From: an uncultured SAR116 cluster alpha proteobacterium
GTDB taxonomy: Bacteria > Pseudomonadota > Alphaproteobacteria > Puniceispirillales > Marisalimonadaceae
Length of the DNA: 64,000 nucleotides
Reading direction: 5' to 3'
NCBI GenBank assembly: GCA_902537945.1
Contig: CACBDG010000005.1
Location: 1-64,000, forward strand
Within the stretch, counting starts at the first letter, position 1; each line of letters starts with the position of its first letter. Shown here piece by piece: positions 48,118-58,569 of this stretch. Below the pieces are notes generated by a model. It ran no database searches and was not told where the DNA came from. It was given only the letters and a program-made list of their open reading frames with translations. The position numbers were made by a program, and so were the translations under genes.

Positions 48118-48835
48118 TGATTTTATCCTTTTTCAAAAGATAACTGACCATCAAGCCAACTGAACCGCCAACTAATCCTGCAACAATCAAACTCCAATCA
48201 CCAATATATGGAAATAAAAGCGGCCCGATAATTCCTCCAGTAACAACTGCTAATCTGTAATAAATTTCAATAGCTCTTAGCATTAAGATTGTTAAATATA
48301 ATGGCATTATAAATACGGGAATAGAAACAACATCATTAGGTAAAAAATCATATAATTTGTAACCAATAATTGTTGTTGTTGAATTAAATATTACCAATGC
48401 CAAACTAAGACCCTGAAAAAATTTAAATAAATCTTTTTCTTCTATTTCATTTTTTATTTTAGTTAACTCAGCCCAACCTGTGGGACTAATCAAGTGAGCC
48501 CAAAATAATTTTGTAATAAAAGATAATTTATGTTTGTGAATATTCATTAATGTAAGGCCAGATAAGACCAAAAAAAATTGTCTCATGTTAGCCAATAAAA
48601 CAGTAGTGAATAGCAAGAAGATTGGTGTGCCTATTGAAAAAAGAGACACAAAAATAACCATACCAGGCATGCTCCATAAAATTAAAACTGAACCTAAACA
48701 CAGATATAGATCTAGTCCAGCTTCTGCAGCAAAAACACCATATCCAAACATTGCTGAGCTCATTCCTATGCCAGGGAAACCAAAGCCAGTAAAAATACCT
48801 TTTTTAAAAGGGCTACATTTTCTTTTCATAGACAA
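48110..48835 (-). CDS. azlC: AzlC family protein (second copy)
   Basis: FKKGIFTGFGFPGIGMSSAMFGYGVFAAEAGLDLYLCLGSVLILWSMPGMVIFVSL. Confidence 0.8.
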   Translation of the reverse strand: MSMKRKCSPFKKGIFTGFGFPGIGMSSAMFGYGVFAAEAGLDLYLCLGSVLILWSMPGMVIFVSLFSIGTPIFLLFTTVLLANMRQFFLVLSGLTLMNIHKHKLSFITKLFWAHLISPTGWAELTKIKNEIEEKDLFKFFQGLSLALVIFNSTTTIIGYKLYDFLPNDVVSIPVFIMPLYLTILMLRAIEIYYRLAVVTGGIIGPLLFPYIGDWSLIVAGLVGGSVGLMVSYLLKKDKINV

Positions 48836-48845
48836 TTTTTTTTAT

Positions 48846-49232
48846 CTAAACTTTTGCTACTAGATCAATCTCAACCGAAGCACCTACAGCAAGTCCAGTT
48901 ACACCAATACATGTTCTAGCAGGAAGTTTGTCTTCTTTGAAATAGGATTTATAAATTTTATTCACTTTGTCGAAGTCTTGGAAGTTAACTAAATACACTC
49001 TTACGAAAGTTACTCTCTCGAGAGAAGAGCCACAATTATCTAAAACACTAATTAGATTTTTCATAACCTGATGTGTTTGTTTTTCAATATCATTACTTAC
49101 TAGTACGTCAGGATTTTCTGGAAATGTTGGCATTTGTCCAGTAATAAAAATAAATTCACCAGCTTTAACAGCATGACTAAAGGGGCCAACTCTTTTAGGT
49201 CCATTTTCAAATACTAAATGTTCTATGTCCAA
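48846..49232 (-). CDS. RidA/YjgF family protein
   Basis: GPFSHAVKAGEFIFITGQMP...VRVYLVNFQDFDKVNKIYKSYF. Confidence 0.88.
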   Translation of the reverse strand: MDIEHLVFENGPKRVGPFSHAVKAGEFIFITGQMPTFPENPDVLVSNDIEKQTHQVMKNLISVLDNCGSSLERVTFVRVYLVNFQDFDKVNKIYKSYFKEDKLPARTCIGVTGLAVGASVEIDLVAKV

Positions 49233-49309
49233 TCGAATACTCCAATAAAGATTAATGTTGTCAAAAAGGCTAATTTAAATAAACTTTGCATTAACAGGGG
49301 GATTTTTCA

Positions 49310-50071
49310 ATGAGATTTACAAATAAAACTGTGTTTATTACTGGAGCAGCAGGTGGAATTGGTCGTCAAACAGGTCTAAGTTTTGCAAAAGAAGGTGCAA
49401 ATGTAGCTGTTTCAGATTTAGATTTTGATATGGCTAGCAGGGTGGCTAAAGAAATAAAATCTGCAGGTGGTAATGCTGAGCCATTTAAGTTAGATGTAAC
49501 AAATCAAAATGAAACTATTGAAAACATGAAAAATGCATATGAACATTTTGGCAGTTTAGATATTGCATTTTGTAATGCAGGTATAAGAGAGATTGTCTCT
49601 CCGTTAGAATTGTCTATAGAAGAATGGAGAAAGGTTATTGATATAAATGTTACTGGAGTTTTTATAACTGCACAAACATTTGCAAAGCACTGCATCGAAA
49701 AAAAAATAAAGGGTAATATTGTAATTACTTCTTCGACTTTAAGCGTAACTTCTGCGCCTAATAGGTGCGCTTATACTGCATCTAAACATGCTACAGCCGG
49801 AATAACTAAGCAACTAGCAGTAGATCTAGCCAAGTATGATATTAGAGTAAATGCTATTGGACCAGGTGTTATTAGAACTCCATTAACAGAAAGATATTTT
49901 CAAGATGAGGAAGCTTCTCAAAAAGTAAGGAACTTGCACGCCATGAAACGTTGGGGGGAACCAAATGAAATTTCTAGTGCAGTTTTATACCTTGCGAGTG
50001 ATGAAGCAAGTTTTTGTACTGGTACAAATTTAATCGTAGATGGTGGATGGACAGCTGGAAAAGACTGGTAG
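49310..50071 (+). CDS. Short-chain dehydrogenase/reductase
   Basis: VFITGAAGGIGRQTGLSFAKEGANVAVSD...YTASKHA...SFCTGTNLIVDGGW. Confidence 0.93.
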   Translation: MRFTNKTVFITGAAGGIGRQTGLSFAKEGANVAVSDLDFDMASRVAKEIKSAGGNAEPFKLDVTNQNETIENMKNAYEHFGSLDIAFCNAGIREIVSPLELSIEEWRKVIDINVTGVFITAQTFAKHCIEKKIKGNIVITSSTLSVTSAPNRCAYTASKHATAGITKQLAVDLAKYDIRVNAIGPGVIRTPLTERYFQDEEASQKVRNLHAMKRWGEPNEISSAVLYLASDEASFCTGTNLIVDGGWTAGKDW

Positions 50072-50911
50072 TTAAATAATTTTATTTAAAATTGGATGTA
50101 GGTATTTTAAAAATTCTTTTGGATTTTCACTCATTGGAAAATGACCTACATTTTTCATTTTGATCATTTCGATACCAATAGTGTCAGCTAGAGATTTTGT
50201 TTCCTCTGGTGTTGCTGAGTAATCATATTCACCAGTTAATAAATAAATTGGACATTTTGAATTATCAATTTTTTTAATTTCATTGCCAATATTTCCATCG
50301 AACTTATAAAAAAATAAATCTCCTTTAAAAATTCCAGGTCCACCTTGCATATAATGCCACATTGTTTCAAACTTTTCACCTTCAGGACTTGTTGGTGCCA
50401 TTAAGCCATAAGCAATGCCTCCACAAACTTCTCCTCCATGAACATCTTGTCTATGTAACCAACTGATATCGTAATAAGGATCCAAATGACCAGCACTTTG
50501 TAGCCCTATCAAAGCTCTAAATTTCTCTGGATAATTTATTGCTAAATGAAGAATAATTCTTCCCCCTATAGAACAACCCATTACAACTGGTTTTATTAAT
50601 TCAAGACCATCTATAAAACTCATGATTTGGGAAATATAAAAATTAGTAGATAATTTATAATTTCCAACTTTAGCATTTTCGGGTGGTGATGATTTTCCAT
50701 GCCATGGCATATCAAAAACTATAACCCTAAACCTTTCTAATATTTTTTTATCATTCAAAAGAGCTCTATATTGTCTTCCATCAGATCCCGCCGTATGTAA
50801 GCAAACTAGAGGAATGCCCTGACCGGCTTCTTCCCAGTATACTCTATAGTCAATACCATCAATTTTAAATTTTCCATATTGACCAGTAATAGGTTCTTTT
50901 TCAATTTTCAT
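50072..50911 (-). CDS. Alpha/beta hydrolase
   Basis: PLVCLHTAGSDGRQYRALL...VVMGCSIGGRIILHLA. Confidence 0.9.
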   Translation of the reverse strand: MKIEKEPITGQYGKFKIDGIDYRVYWEEAGQGIPLVCLHTAGSDGRQYRALLNDKKILERFRVIVFDMPWHGKSSPPENAKVGNYKLSTNFYISQIMSFIDGLELIKPVVMGCSIGGRIILHLAINYPEKFRALIGLQSAGHLDPYYDISWLHRQDVHGGEVCGGIAYGLMAPTSPEGEKFETMWHYMQGGPGIFKGDLFFYKFDGNIGNEIKKIDNSKCPIYLLTGEYDYSATPEETKSLADTIGIEMIKMKNVGHFPMSENPKEFLKYLHPILNKII

Positions 50912-51275
50912 TTTTACTCTCCTCTGGCCTTAGGGAGGCCAGAAGTAATTTGAAGTATAGTAAGTGAGACATTAAAGGATGGAGATCTCCTTCAAATTTC
51001 AAAACTTTTCTTCGAAGCATTGCAATAATATCATGAGACCCCGGTTGAGGAGTATGTTGTAAAAATTTTAGCCACTCGTTCTTAGGTGCAGTTAACTTAA
51101 AGACATAGCTTGGCATTACAAAAGGTCCTTCTTCTATATTTTTTACAACGCCTTTTTCAATATTTACTAAATACTCGTTCTCTATTGTACTAATCATAAA
51201 ACTTGTGTTTAGATATTGAGCCATAATAGAAAGTTGGCTTCGTTTTTTATTGTCATCGATTAAAGATTTAAACAT
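50901..51275 (-). CDS. SCP2-like small protein
   Basis: FKLTAPKNEWLKFLQHTPQPGSHDIIAMLRRKVLKFEGDLHPLMSHLLYFKLLLASLRP; overlaps the alpha/beta hydrolase gene. Confidence 0.5.
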   Translation of the reverse strand: MFKSLIDDNKKRSQLSIMAQYLNTSFMISTIENEYLVNIEKGVVKNIEEGPFVMPSYVFKLTAPKNEWLKFLQHTPQPGSHDIIAMLRRKVLKFEGDLHPLMSHLLYFKLLLASLRPEESKNEN

Positions 51276-51378
51276 AAAATTCTCAAAATAATTTCTGTAA
51301 AGTTTTACATAAAATTAAATTATTACCAATTAGATTTTTATTTTGATATGTTAATTAAAAATAAGATTGGAGGGTCTT

Positions 51379-52926
51379 GTGAACGGAGCAGAAAGTTTAG
51401 TTGGTACTTTATTAGAAGGTAATGTTGACGTTTGTTTTACTAATCCTGGAACATCAGAAATGCATTTTGTTGCAGCTTTAGATAAATATCAAAATATGCG
51501 AAGCGTTTTATGTCTTTTTGAGGGATGTGCTACTGGTGCTGCTGATGGTTACTTTAGAATGAAAAGATCGCCAGCATCAACTTTACTACATTTAGGTCCT
51601 GGATTAGCAAATGGCCTTGCAAACCTACACAATGCAAAAAAAGCTTATTCAGGAATTGTTAATATAGTAGGCGAGCACGCTCTTGATCATATAAAATTAA
51701 ATGCTCCGTTAACTTCTGATATTGAAGGAATAGCAAGTCCAGTTTCCCATTGGGTAAAAACAAGTAAATCTTCAAAAAATATTGCAAATGATGGTGCTGA
51801 AGCTATTAGACAAGCAAATGTAAAACCTGGGCAAATTGCAACTTTAATCTTGCCTGGTGATACTGCATGGAATGAAGGAAATAAAATTGAGTCGATTGAG
51901 TTAAATATGAAATCTAATATTGTTTCTTCTAAAATGATAGACGAAGCAATCTTAGAACTTCAAGATGCAAAGAATCCTCTAATTCTTGTTGGCGGTGAGG
52001 CTTTAGAAGAAAACAACCTTATTAAATTGGCAAAAGTAGCGGACAAAATAGGCTGTCCAATTAAAACTGACTGGTTTAATGCTCGATTAGATAAAGGTGC
52101 GGGAAGAATCAATTCTGTAAGAATACCATATGTTGTTGATAAAGCAGTTGAAGTTCTTAAAGACTTTGACACCATTATAATAATAGGAGCTAGACGACCA
52201 GTCGCCTTTTTTGCATATCCAAATAAGCCTGGAGTCTTAACACAAGATTCTACTAAATTTTTTGAATTAGCTTCTATATCAGATGATATCACTTCAGTTG
52301 TCGAAGAGTTATCAGATAGGATTGGAATATCAAATAATACTCCTAGTACTATTTCAAAATTTGACATTCCAGACATTCCTAAAGGTCCAATTAACCCAAT
52401 GTCATTGGGAATGGTATTAGGTGCATTAATCCCAGAAAATGCGATCATAGTTGATGAATCTGTAACTACTGGAAGAGAATTCTTTTATCAAACTTCAGGA
52501 TCACATCCACATACATGGCTGAATAACTGTGGAGGATCTATAGGATTTGGAATGCCTGTAGCAATTGGAGCGGCAATATCATCTCCAGATCAAAAAGTTA
52601 TTTCATTAGAAGGTGATGGAAGTGCCATGTATACTGTCCAGTCTTTATGGACTATGGCAAGAGAAAATTTAGACATAGTTGTACTAATTTTTGCAAACCA
52701 AAGTTACAAGATCCTTCAGGGAGAATTAACAAACGTAGGCGTTGATAACCCAGGAAAATCAGCAATGGAAATGTTGTCTTTAAAAGATCCAGCATTAGAT
52801 TGGGTCTCTATATCAAAGGGAATGGGAGTAGACGCCGTTAAAGTTGAAAACATTGAAGATTTAGTAAAATATTTTAAACATGGACTTAAAGAAAAAGGCC
52901 CATTTCTAATTGAAGTTTTGATTTAA
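51379..52926 (+). CDS. Thiamine-diphosphate-dependent enzyme (acetolactate synthase large subunit-like)
   Basis: TNPGTSEMHFVAALD...FEGCATGAADGYFRM...SLEGDGSAMYTVQSLWTMARENLDIVVLIFANQSYKIL; GTG start proposed. Confidence 0.88.
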   Translation: MNGAESLVGTLLEGNVDVCFTNPGTSEMHFVAALDKYQNMRSVLCLFEGCATGAADGYFRMKRSPASTLLHLGPGLANGLANLHNAKKAYSGIVNIVGEHALDHIKLNAPLTSDIEGIASPVSHWVKTSKSSKNIANDGAEAIRQANVKPGQIATLILPGDTAWNEGNKIESIELNMKSNIVSSKMIDEAILELQDAKNPLILVGGEALEENNLIKLAKVADKIGCPIKTDWFNARLDKGAGRINSVRIPYVVDKAVEVLKDFDTIIIIGARRPVAFFAYPNKPGVLTQDSTKFFELASISDDITSVVEELSDRIGISNNTPSTISKFDIPDIPKGPINPMSLGMVLGALIPENAIIVDESVTTGREFFYQTSGSHPHTWLNNCGGSIGFGMPVAIGAAISSPDQKVISLEGDGSAMYTVQSLWTMARENLDIVVLIFANQSYKILQGELTNVGVDNPGKSAMEMLSLKDPALDWVSISKGMGVDAVKVENIEDLVKYFKHGLKEKGPFLIEVLI

Positions 52927-53028
52927 ATATTTTTAATGTAATAAATTTGAAATAAAAATTATTTACAAAGACATAGTTTTGAGAATTCATCTGGTTTGAA
53001 TTGATGAGATTAAGTTAGATTTTACCAA

Positions 53029-55161
53029 ATGAAACTCAAAACCTCAAATTCTGAGGTTAGATTGTCTTTAAATAAAATCACAAAAAAATTAATTAATAAT
53101 CAAAATGACAGATATTTTGACAGAGAAATTAGCTGGTTATCTTTTAATGAAAGAGTTTTACTACAAGCATATGATAAGACAATTCCTTATGGTGAAAGAC
53201 TTAGATTTGTAACAATTTCTTCAGAAAATTTAGATGAATTTTATATGGTTCGAATAGCTGGGCTACATCAGCTTATAAGTCAAGGTTTCAATACAGTTCC
53301 TGAAACTGGAATGAGAGCAGATGAATTATTAAAAACAGTACTTAATGCTTCCATAGATTTAAAAAATAAACAGCAACGATGTTTGAATTATTTATTGAAT
53401 GAAAAGGAAGATTGTGATGTTTCAATTTTGTTTGATAATAAATGGACTAAAAATGAATTAGAATGGCTTAAAGAATATTATGAACAAAATATTCTACCTC
53501 TTTTAACTCCAACCACGTTAGATCCTGCACACCCTTTTCCTTTTATCCAAAATAAAGGCAAATGTGTATTAATGGAGATGAAAGATACAAAAAACAAAAA
53601 TATAAATTGTGTGGTTTTACTTCCTGATAATATAGATAGATTTATAAGATTACCTGGTGAAAATCAGAGATATGCTATGCTGGAGAACTTAGTTACAAAG
53701 TTTGTTCATTTAATTTATCCTGAATATAAATTATTAAAATCAGGCATGTTTAGAGTTATCAGAGATGCCGAAATTGAAATAGATGATGAAGCAGATGACT
53801 TAATAGGTCAATTTGAAACTGCAATTAAAGCCAGAAAAAGAGGTGGTATTGTATCTTTAACCTTTTCTCATGATTTATCTAAATCTGCTCAAAAACTTTT
53901 AACTAGGGAATTAAATATCCCTGACGATCATATATATGTTGCGCAAGGATTTGTTGGGATCAATGACTTTACTGAAATAATAAATAATCTACCCAAACAA
54001 AATATATTCAAACCGTACAAACCCAGAATGCCACAAAGAATATTAGACTTTAAAGGAAATTGCTTTTCGGCAATAAAAAATAAAGAAATAATTGTTCATC
54101 ATCCTTACGAAAGTTTTGATGTAGTTTTAAGTTTGCTTCAACAGGCAGCAACAGATAAAAATGTTTTAACAATTAGACAGACTTTATATAGAACAACACC
54201 TGACTCACCAATAGTAAAAGCTTTGGTGTCCGCTGCTGAGTCAGGAAAATCTGTTATTGCAGTAATTGAGCTGAAAGCTCGATTTGATGAAGAAAATAAT
54301 GTTCAACTAGCTAGAGTATTAGAACAAGCTGGTGCACAAGTTGCTTACGGCCTAGTTGATTTAAAAGTACATGCAAAATTATCTTTAATAACAAGAAAAG
54401 AGGGTAAAAAATTAGTTTCTTACGCTCATTGTGGAACTGGTAATTATCATCCACATACTGCTAAAATTTATACTGACTTTTCGTTATTCACTATCGATAA
54501 AAATATTTGTGAGGACGCTAGATCAGTATTTAATTTTCTTACCAGTCATGTTCAGCCAAAACAATTAAATAAGATGATCATTTCACCCAACTCTTCATAC
54601 GATTGGTTAATTGAGAGAATTGATAATGAAATGCAAAATGCTAAAGATGGTTTTGAAAGTGGAATTTGGATTAAATGTAATGCGATTGTAGATCAAAAAA
54701 TAATTGAAAAATTCTATGAAGCATCTAATGCAGGGGTAAAAATTCATTTGATGGTTAGGGGTATTTGTTGTCTACGCCCTAATGTTAGAGGAATGTCTGA
54801 AAACATTATAGTAACTGCAATTATAGGAAGATTTCTTGAACATGGAAGAATATATGTTTTTGCAAATAAAGGAAAATTTCAGTCTGAAAGTAATTTAGTA
54901 TATATAGCATCTGCTGATATAATGCCTCGTAATTTATATCATAGAGTTGAGGCTTTTATACCTCTAGAAAACAAAACAGTTCGAGGTCAAGTCCTAGACC
55001 AAGTATTACCTGCTCTAATAAACGACACAAAAAATACTTGGCAATTAAATAAAAATGGAGAATACTCCAAAAGACAAAATAAGGACAAAACATTTTGTGC
55101 GCACACTTATTTTATGAAAAACCCAAGTTTATCAGGTCAGGGAAGCTTAGCTAAAATATAA
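53029..55161 (+). CDS. ppk1: Polyphosphate kinase 1
   Basis: REISWLSFNERVLLQA...SSENLDEFYMVRIAGL...HHPYESFD...VHAKLSLITRKEG. Confidence 0.95.
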   Translation: MKLKTSNSEVRLSLNKITKKLINNQNDRYFDREISWLSFNERVLLQAYDKTIPYGERLRFVTISSENLDEFYMVRIAGLHQLISQGFNTVPETGMRADELLKTVLNASIDLKNKQQRCLNYLLNEKEDCDVSILFDNKWTKNELEWLKEYYEQNILPLLTPTTLDPAHPFPFIQNKGKCVLMEMKDTKNKNINCVVLLPDNIDRFIRLPGENQRYAMLENLVTKFVHLIYPEYKLLKSGMFRVIRDAEIEIDDEADDLIGQFETAIKARKRGGIVSLTFSHDLSKSAQKLLTRELNIPDDHIYVAQGFVGINDFTEIINNLPKQNIFKPYKPRMPQRILDFKGNCFSAIKNKEIIVHHPYESFDVVLSLLQQAATDKNVLTIRQTLYRTTPDSPIVKALVSAAESGKSVIAVIELKARFDEENNVQLARVLEQAGAQVAYGLVDLKVHAKLSLITRKEGKKLVSYAHCGTGNYHPHTAKIYTDFSLFTIDKNICEDARSVFNFLTSHVQPKQLNKMIISPNSSYDWLIERIDNEMQNAKDGFESGIWIKCNAIVDQKIIEKFYEASNAGVKIHLMVRGICCLRPNVRGMSENIIVTAIIGRFLEHGRIYVFANKGKFQSESNLVYIASADIMPRNLYHRVEAFIPLENKTVRGQVLDQVLPALINDTKNTWQLNKNGEYSKRQNKDKTFCAHTYFMKNPSLSGQGSLAKI

Positions 55162-55163
55162 GT

Positions 55164-56621
55164 ATGAATGAAGTAGCTTTAAGTTTCTATAGGAAGATAA
55201 ATAAAGGTAAATTAGCAATAATCGATATTGGTTCTAATTCTATTAGACTTGTTATATATCCTCAAAATGGTAAATACCCTTTTCCATTATTCAATGAAAG
55301 AATAAATTGTAAGCTCGGTGAAGGTTTATCATTGAGCAAAAATATTTCAAGTCAATCAATTTCAAAATCTTTGTCAGCTATAAAGCGTTTTGCATATATA
55401 ATAAAAACAATGTCTGTAAAACATCAAATAATTATAGCAACTGCAGCTGTTAGAAAAGCCAATAATGCAAAAGAATTTTTACGTCCTGCAGAAAAACTTC
55501 TTAATCATAATATTAAAATCTTGTCTGCTAAAGAAGAAGCTGATTATGCCTCTTTAGGAGTTCTTAGCAACATAAAAGTTGATAAAGGGCTTATAGCAGA
55601 TTTAGGAGGAGGAAGTTTAGAACTTATTCTTATTCAAGATGGAAAAAAGATAAAATCAACGAGTATTGATATTGGACACTTATCTCAAATTACTAGTGAA
55701 GAAATCAGAAAAGAAATTAATAAAGTTAAATGGCTGAATAAATCTAAAGGTCTTACATTGTTTGGAACAGGTGGAAGTTTTAGAGCTCTAGGCTCTGCCT
55801 ATATAAAGAATTATAATTATCCACTCTCATTATTGCATGGATTAAAATTCGATGTCGAAAGAGGGATAATCCTTTTGGATCAAATGTCAGATGAAAACAA
55901 AGAAGTATTAGGTATACCTCCTGGTAGAACAGATACTATTTCAACTGCAGCAAAGATAATAACTCACCTGATTTTATCATCAAATGTAAAAAATATTATG
56001 ATTAGTGGAACAAGTATAAGAGATGGATTGATAGCAGAATTAAATAAAGAAAATAGGATCAATCCAGATAAAGTTGCTTACTATAATGTACTTGCAAAAA
56101 ACCAAAGATTTAATGGCATGCAAACTAAAATAAAAAAAATATTCAGTCCTATATTTCAAAAAATTGCAGATAAAGATCTTGAGAGGGTATTTAAAATTAG
56201 TACTAATCTTTCAGATATTTCTTGGGACGAACAGCCAGATATGAGAGGTAATATTGCCGCAAACAAAATCTTATCACTACCTGTAAGAGATTTAACTCAT
56301 ATTGAGAGGGTATGGATGGCCAAAGTTGTTTATCACAGATATGTTGGTACTAAAGATAAACAACAAATTGATAAAAGAATAATCAATTTACTTTCAGAAA
56401 AGCAAAAAATTTCATCTTATGCTATAGGTTTAGGATTAAGATTTTTATATAATTTTAGCGCAGGATTACCAGAAAATTTGGATAGCATTAAATTTAAGAT
56501 TAAGAAAAATAAATTAACTTGTAAAATAAAACCTGAAGCCAAAGCCCTCATGGATGAAGAAAACGAACGAAGATTAAAAAACTTTTCTAATGCCTGTAAT
56601 TTAAATTATGAGATTATTTAA
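55164..56621 (+). CDS. ppx: Exopolyphosphatase / GppA family
   Basis: LAIIDIGSNSIRLVIY...ATAAVRKANNAKEFL...IADLGGGSLELILI. Confidence 0.93.
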   Translation: MNEVALSFYRKINKGKLAIIDIGSNSIRLVIYPQNGKYPFPLFNERINCKLGEGLSLSKNISSQSISKSLSAIKRFAYIIKTMSVKHQIIIATAAVRKANNAKEFLRPAEKLLNHNIKILSAKEEADYASLGVLSNIKVDKGLIADLGGGSLELILIQDGKKIKSTSIDIGHLSQITSEEIRKEINKVKWLNKSKGLTLFGTGGSFRALGSAYIKNYNYPLSLLHGLKFDVERGIILLDQMSDENKEVLGIPPGRTDTISTAAKIITHLILSSNVKNIMISGTSIRDGLIAELNKENRINPDKVAYYNVLAKNQRFNGMQTKIKKIFSPIFQKIADKDLERVFKISTNLSDISWDEQPDMRGNIAANKILSLPVRDLTHIERVWMAKVVYHRYVGTKDKQQIDKRIINLLSEKQKISSYAIGLGLRFLYNFSAGLPENLDSIKFKIKKNKLTCKIKPEAKALMDEENERRLKNFSNACNLNYEII

Positions 56622-57479
56622 TCATTTAATTGCCGAAACATAATTAATACATGCTTTATAATTTGTTACATCATTAACTCTTCTTTTTTTGCATAATTCA
56701 ACCATTTCATTCTTAACGATTAATAGTTTTTCACTAGATAAATTCTTTTCTGATAATATTTTTGCTCTTGGTCCAATTCCCATAAGAATATTTGCGTTGT
56801 CTCTTACACTATCTTTAGTTGAAATTGAAGTATAAACTTTATCAACATTAATATTTTTAAACCCTGAGAATTCAAGAATTTCTTTTATATATTCTTCATC
56901 ATTAAATGCAAAAGGACCAGGTTGTTTTGTTATTTCTGGAAGATCTTCTTGAGTATATTTAGTTATAATTTCCATACCTTCAATGAAGAATTCGTTTTTC
57001 ATCAAATCTGTCCAACAAACAAAATGTAGAGAACCGTTTGTTTTCATTGATGAATGTATATTTTGAAAAGCATCAAATGGATTTTCAAAGAACATTACGC
57101 CAAACCTTGATATAACTTTATTAAAATAATTTTTTTTAAATTTATAATTTTGTACATCACAGTTTATAAATTCGATTTTATTAATATTTGAAAATTTACT
57201 CTTTGCATGTTCTAACAGAGTATTAGATATATCAGCTCCAACAACATGACCAGTATTATCTAATAATTTAGATGTTTGATAAGTTGTTTCTCCACCTCCA
57301 CAACCAATATCTAAAACATGATCAGATTTTTTAATATTAGCTTTTAAAAAAAGTTTTTTAGTTAGAATAGAAAATCTTTCATTCATGGCATCATCAAATT
57401 TTACCCACTTTGGGCCAGATTTTTCGTTCCAGTACTCAGATTGCTCTATGTTAATAATTTTTTGCTTCATATCATTCAC
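56622..57479 (-). CDS. Class I SAM-dependent methyltransferase
   Basis: VLDIGCGGGETTYQTSKLLDNTGHVVGADIS. Confidence 0.88.
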   Translation of the reverse strand: MNDMKQKIINIEQSEYWNEKSGPKWVKFDDAMNERFSILTKKLFLKANIKKSDHVLDIGCGGGETTYQTSKLLDNTGHVVGADISNTLLEHAKSKFSNINKIEFINCDVQNYKFKKNYFNKVISRFGVMFFENPFDAFQNIHSSMKTNGSLHFVCWTDLMKNEFFIEGMEIITKYTQEDLPEITKQPGPFAFNDEEYIKEILEFSGFKNINVDKVYTSISTKDSVRDNANILMGIGPRAKILSEKNLSSEKLLIVKNEMVELCKKRRVNDVTNYKACINYVSAIK

Positions 57480-57509
57480 TCTTATTACGCTGTAGTATAG
57501 TTGGTAATT

Positions 57510-58562
57510 TTAAGTATACTTAAAATATTTTTCTTTAAATTTCAAAGCAACGGAAACTAGTAATATTAGTATAGGTACTTCAACAAGAGGACCAATAACA
57601 GTTGCGAAAGCCTCTTTTGATGCAAGGCCAAAAGTGGCAATTGAAACTGCAATAGCTAATTCAAAATTATTTGAAGCTGCAGTGAATGATAAAGAAGTAG
57701 CCTTTGGATAATTAATATTAGAAAACCTGCTGATACCAAAACTAATAAAAAACATGATTAGAAAATATATGACTAAAGGAATTGATATTGTTAAAACATC
57801 TAAAGGTAGTTTTAAAAGTTCATTTCCTTTTAGAGTAAACATAACAATTATTGTAAATAACAGCGCAATTAAAGTTATAGGACTTATTCTAGGAAGAAAC
57901 TTGTTCTCGTACCATTCTTCACCATATCTTTTAACTAATAATGATCTTGTCACAAAACCTGCTAAAAATGGAATACCAAGATAAACTAGAACTATTTTAG
58001 CAATGTAAAATATTGAAATATCAATAATTTGACCGTCATATCCAAAAAATTCAGGCAAAATTTTTAAAAAAAACCATGCATAAGGTGCAAAGAAGATAAT
58101 TTGAAAAATTGAATTAAAGGCAACTAATCCTGCTACATATTCTGAACTTCCTCTAGCCAACTCATTCCAAACAAGAACCATTGCTATACATCTAGCTAGA
58201 CCAATTAGTATGACACCAGTCATATATTCAGGCTTATCAGAAAGAAAAGTAAGAGCTAAAAAAAACATTAATGCAGGGCCTATTATCCAATTTTGAAATA
58301 AAGACAAAGCTAAAACTTTCCTATCTTTAAAAACTTCAATTATTTTTTCATATTTTACTTTTGCTAGAGGTGGATACATCATTAAAATAAGCCCTATTGC
58401 AATAGGAATATTTGTATTACTGTAAGTTATTGAATCAAGAAATTTAGGCATATTTAAAAAAACATTACCTATAACTATACCTATAATCATTGCAAGAAAT
58501 ATCCATAGAGTTAGGTATTTATCTAAAAATGATAGATTTAATTTTTTATGTTTTGGATACAT
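57510..58562 (-). CDS. acr3: ACR3-family arsenite efflux transporter
   Basis: [23 protein letters not shown]...[38 protein letters not shown]. Confidence 0.93.
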   Translation of the reverse strand: MYPKHKKLNLSFLDKYLTLWIFLAMIIGIVIGNVFLNMPKFLDSITYSNTNIPIAIGLILMMYPPLAKVKYEKIIEVFKDRKVLALSLFQNWIIGPALMFFLALTFLSDKPEYMTGVILIGLARCIAMVLVWNELARGSSEYVAGLVAFNSIFQIIFFAPYAWFFLKILPEFFGYDGQIIDISIFYIAKIVLVYLGIPFLAGFVTRSLLVKRYGEEWYENKFLPRISPITLIALLFTIIVMFTLKGNELLKLPLDVLTISIPLVIYFLIMFFISFGISRFSNINYPKATSLSFTAASNNFELAIAVSIATFGLASKEAFATVIGPLVEVPILILLVSVALKFKEKYFKYT

Positions 58563-58569
58563 CTTTTAT

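Noticed and set aside
49015-49026. CTCTCGAGAG palindrome
   Set aside because: Inside the RidA coding sequence; explained by codon content.
56622-57479. Arsenite methyltransferase (ArsM) call for the methyltransferase next to ACR3
   Set aside because: The conserved ArsM cysteine set is not apparent; it reads as a generic class I methyltransferase, so only the family is assigned.
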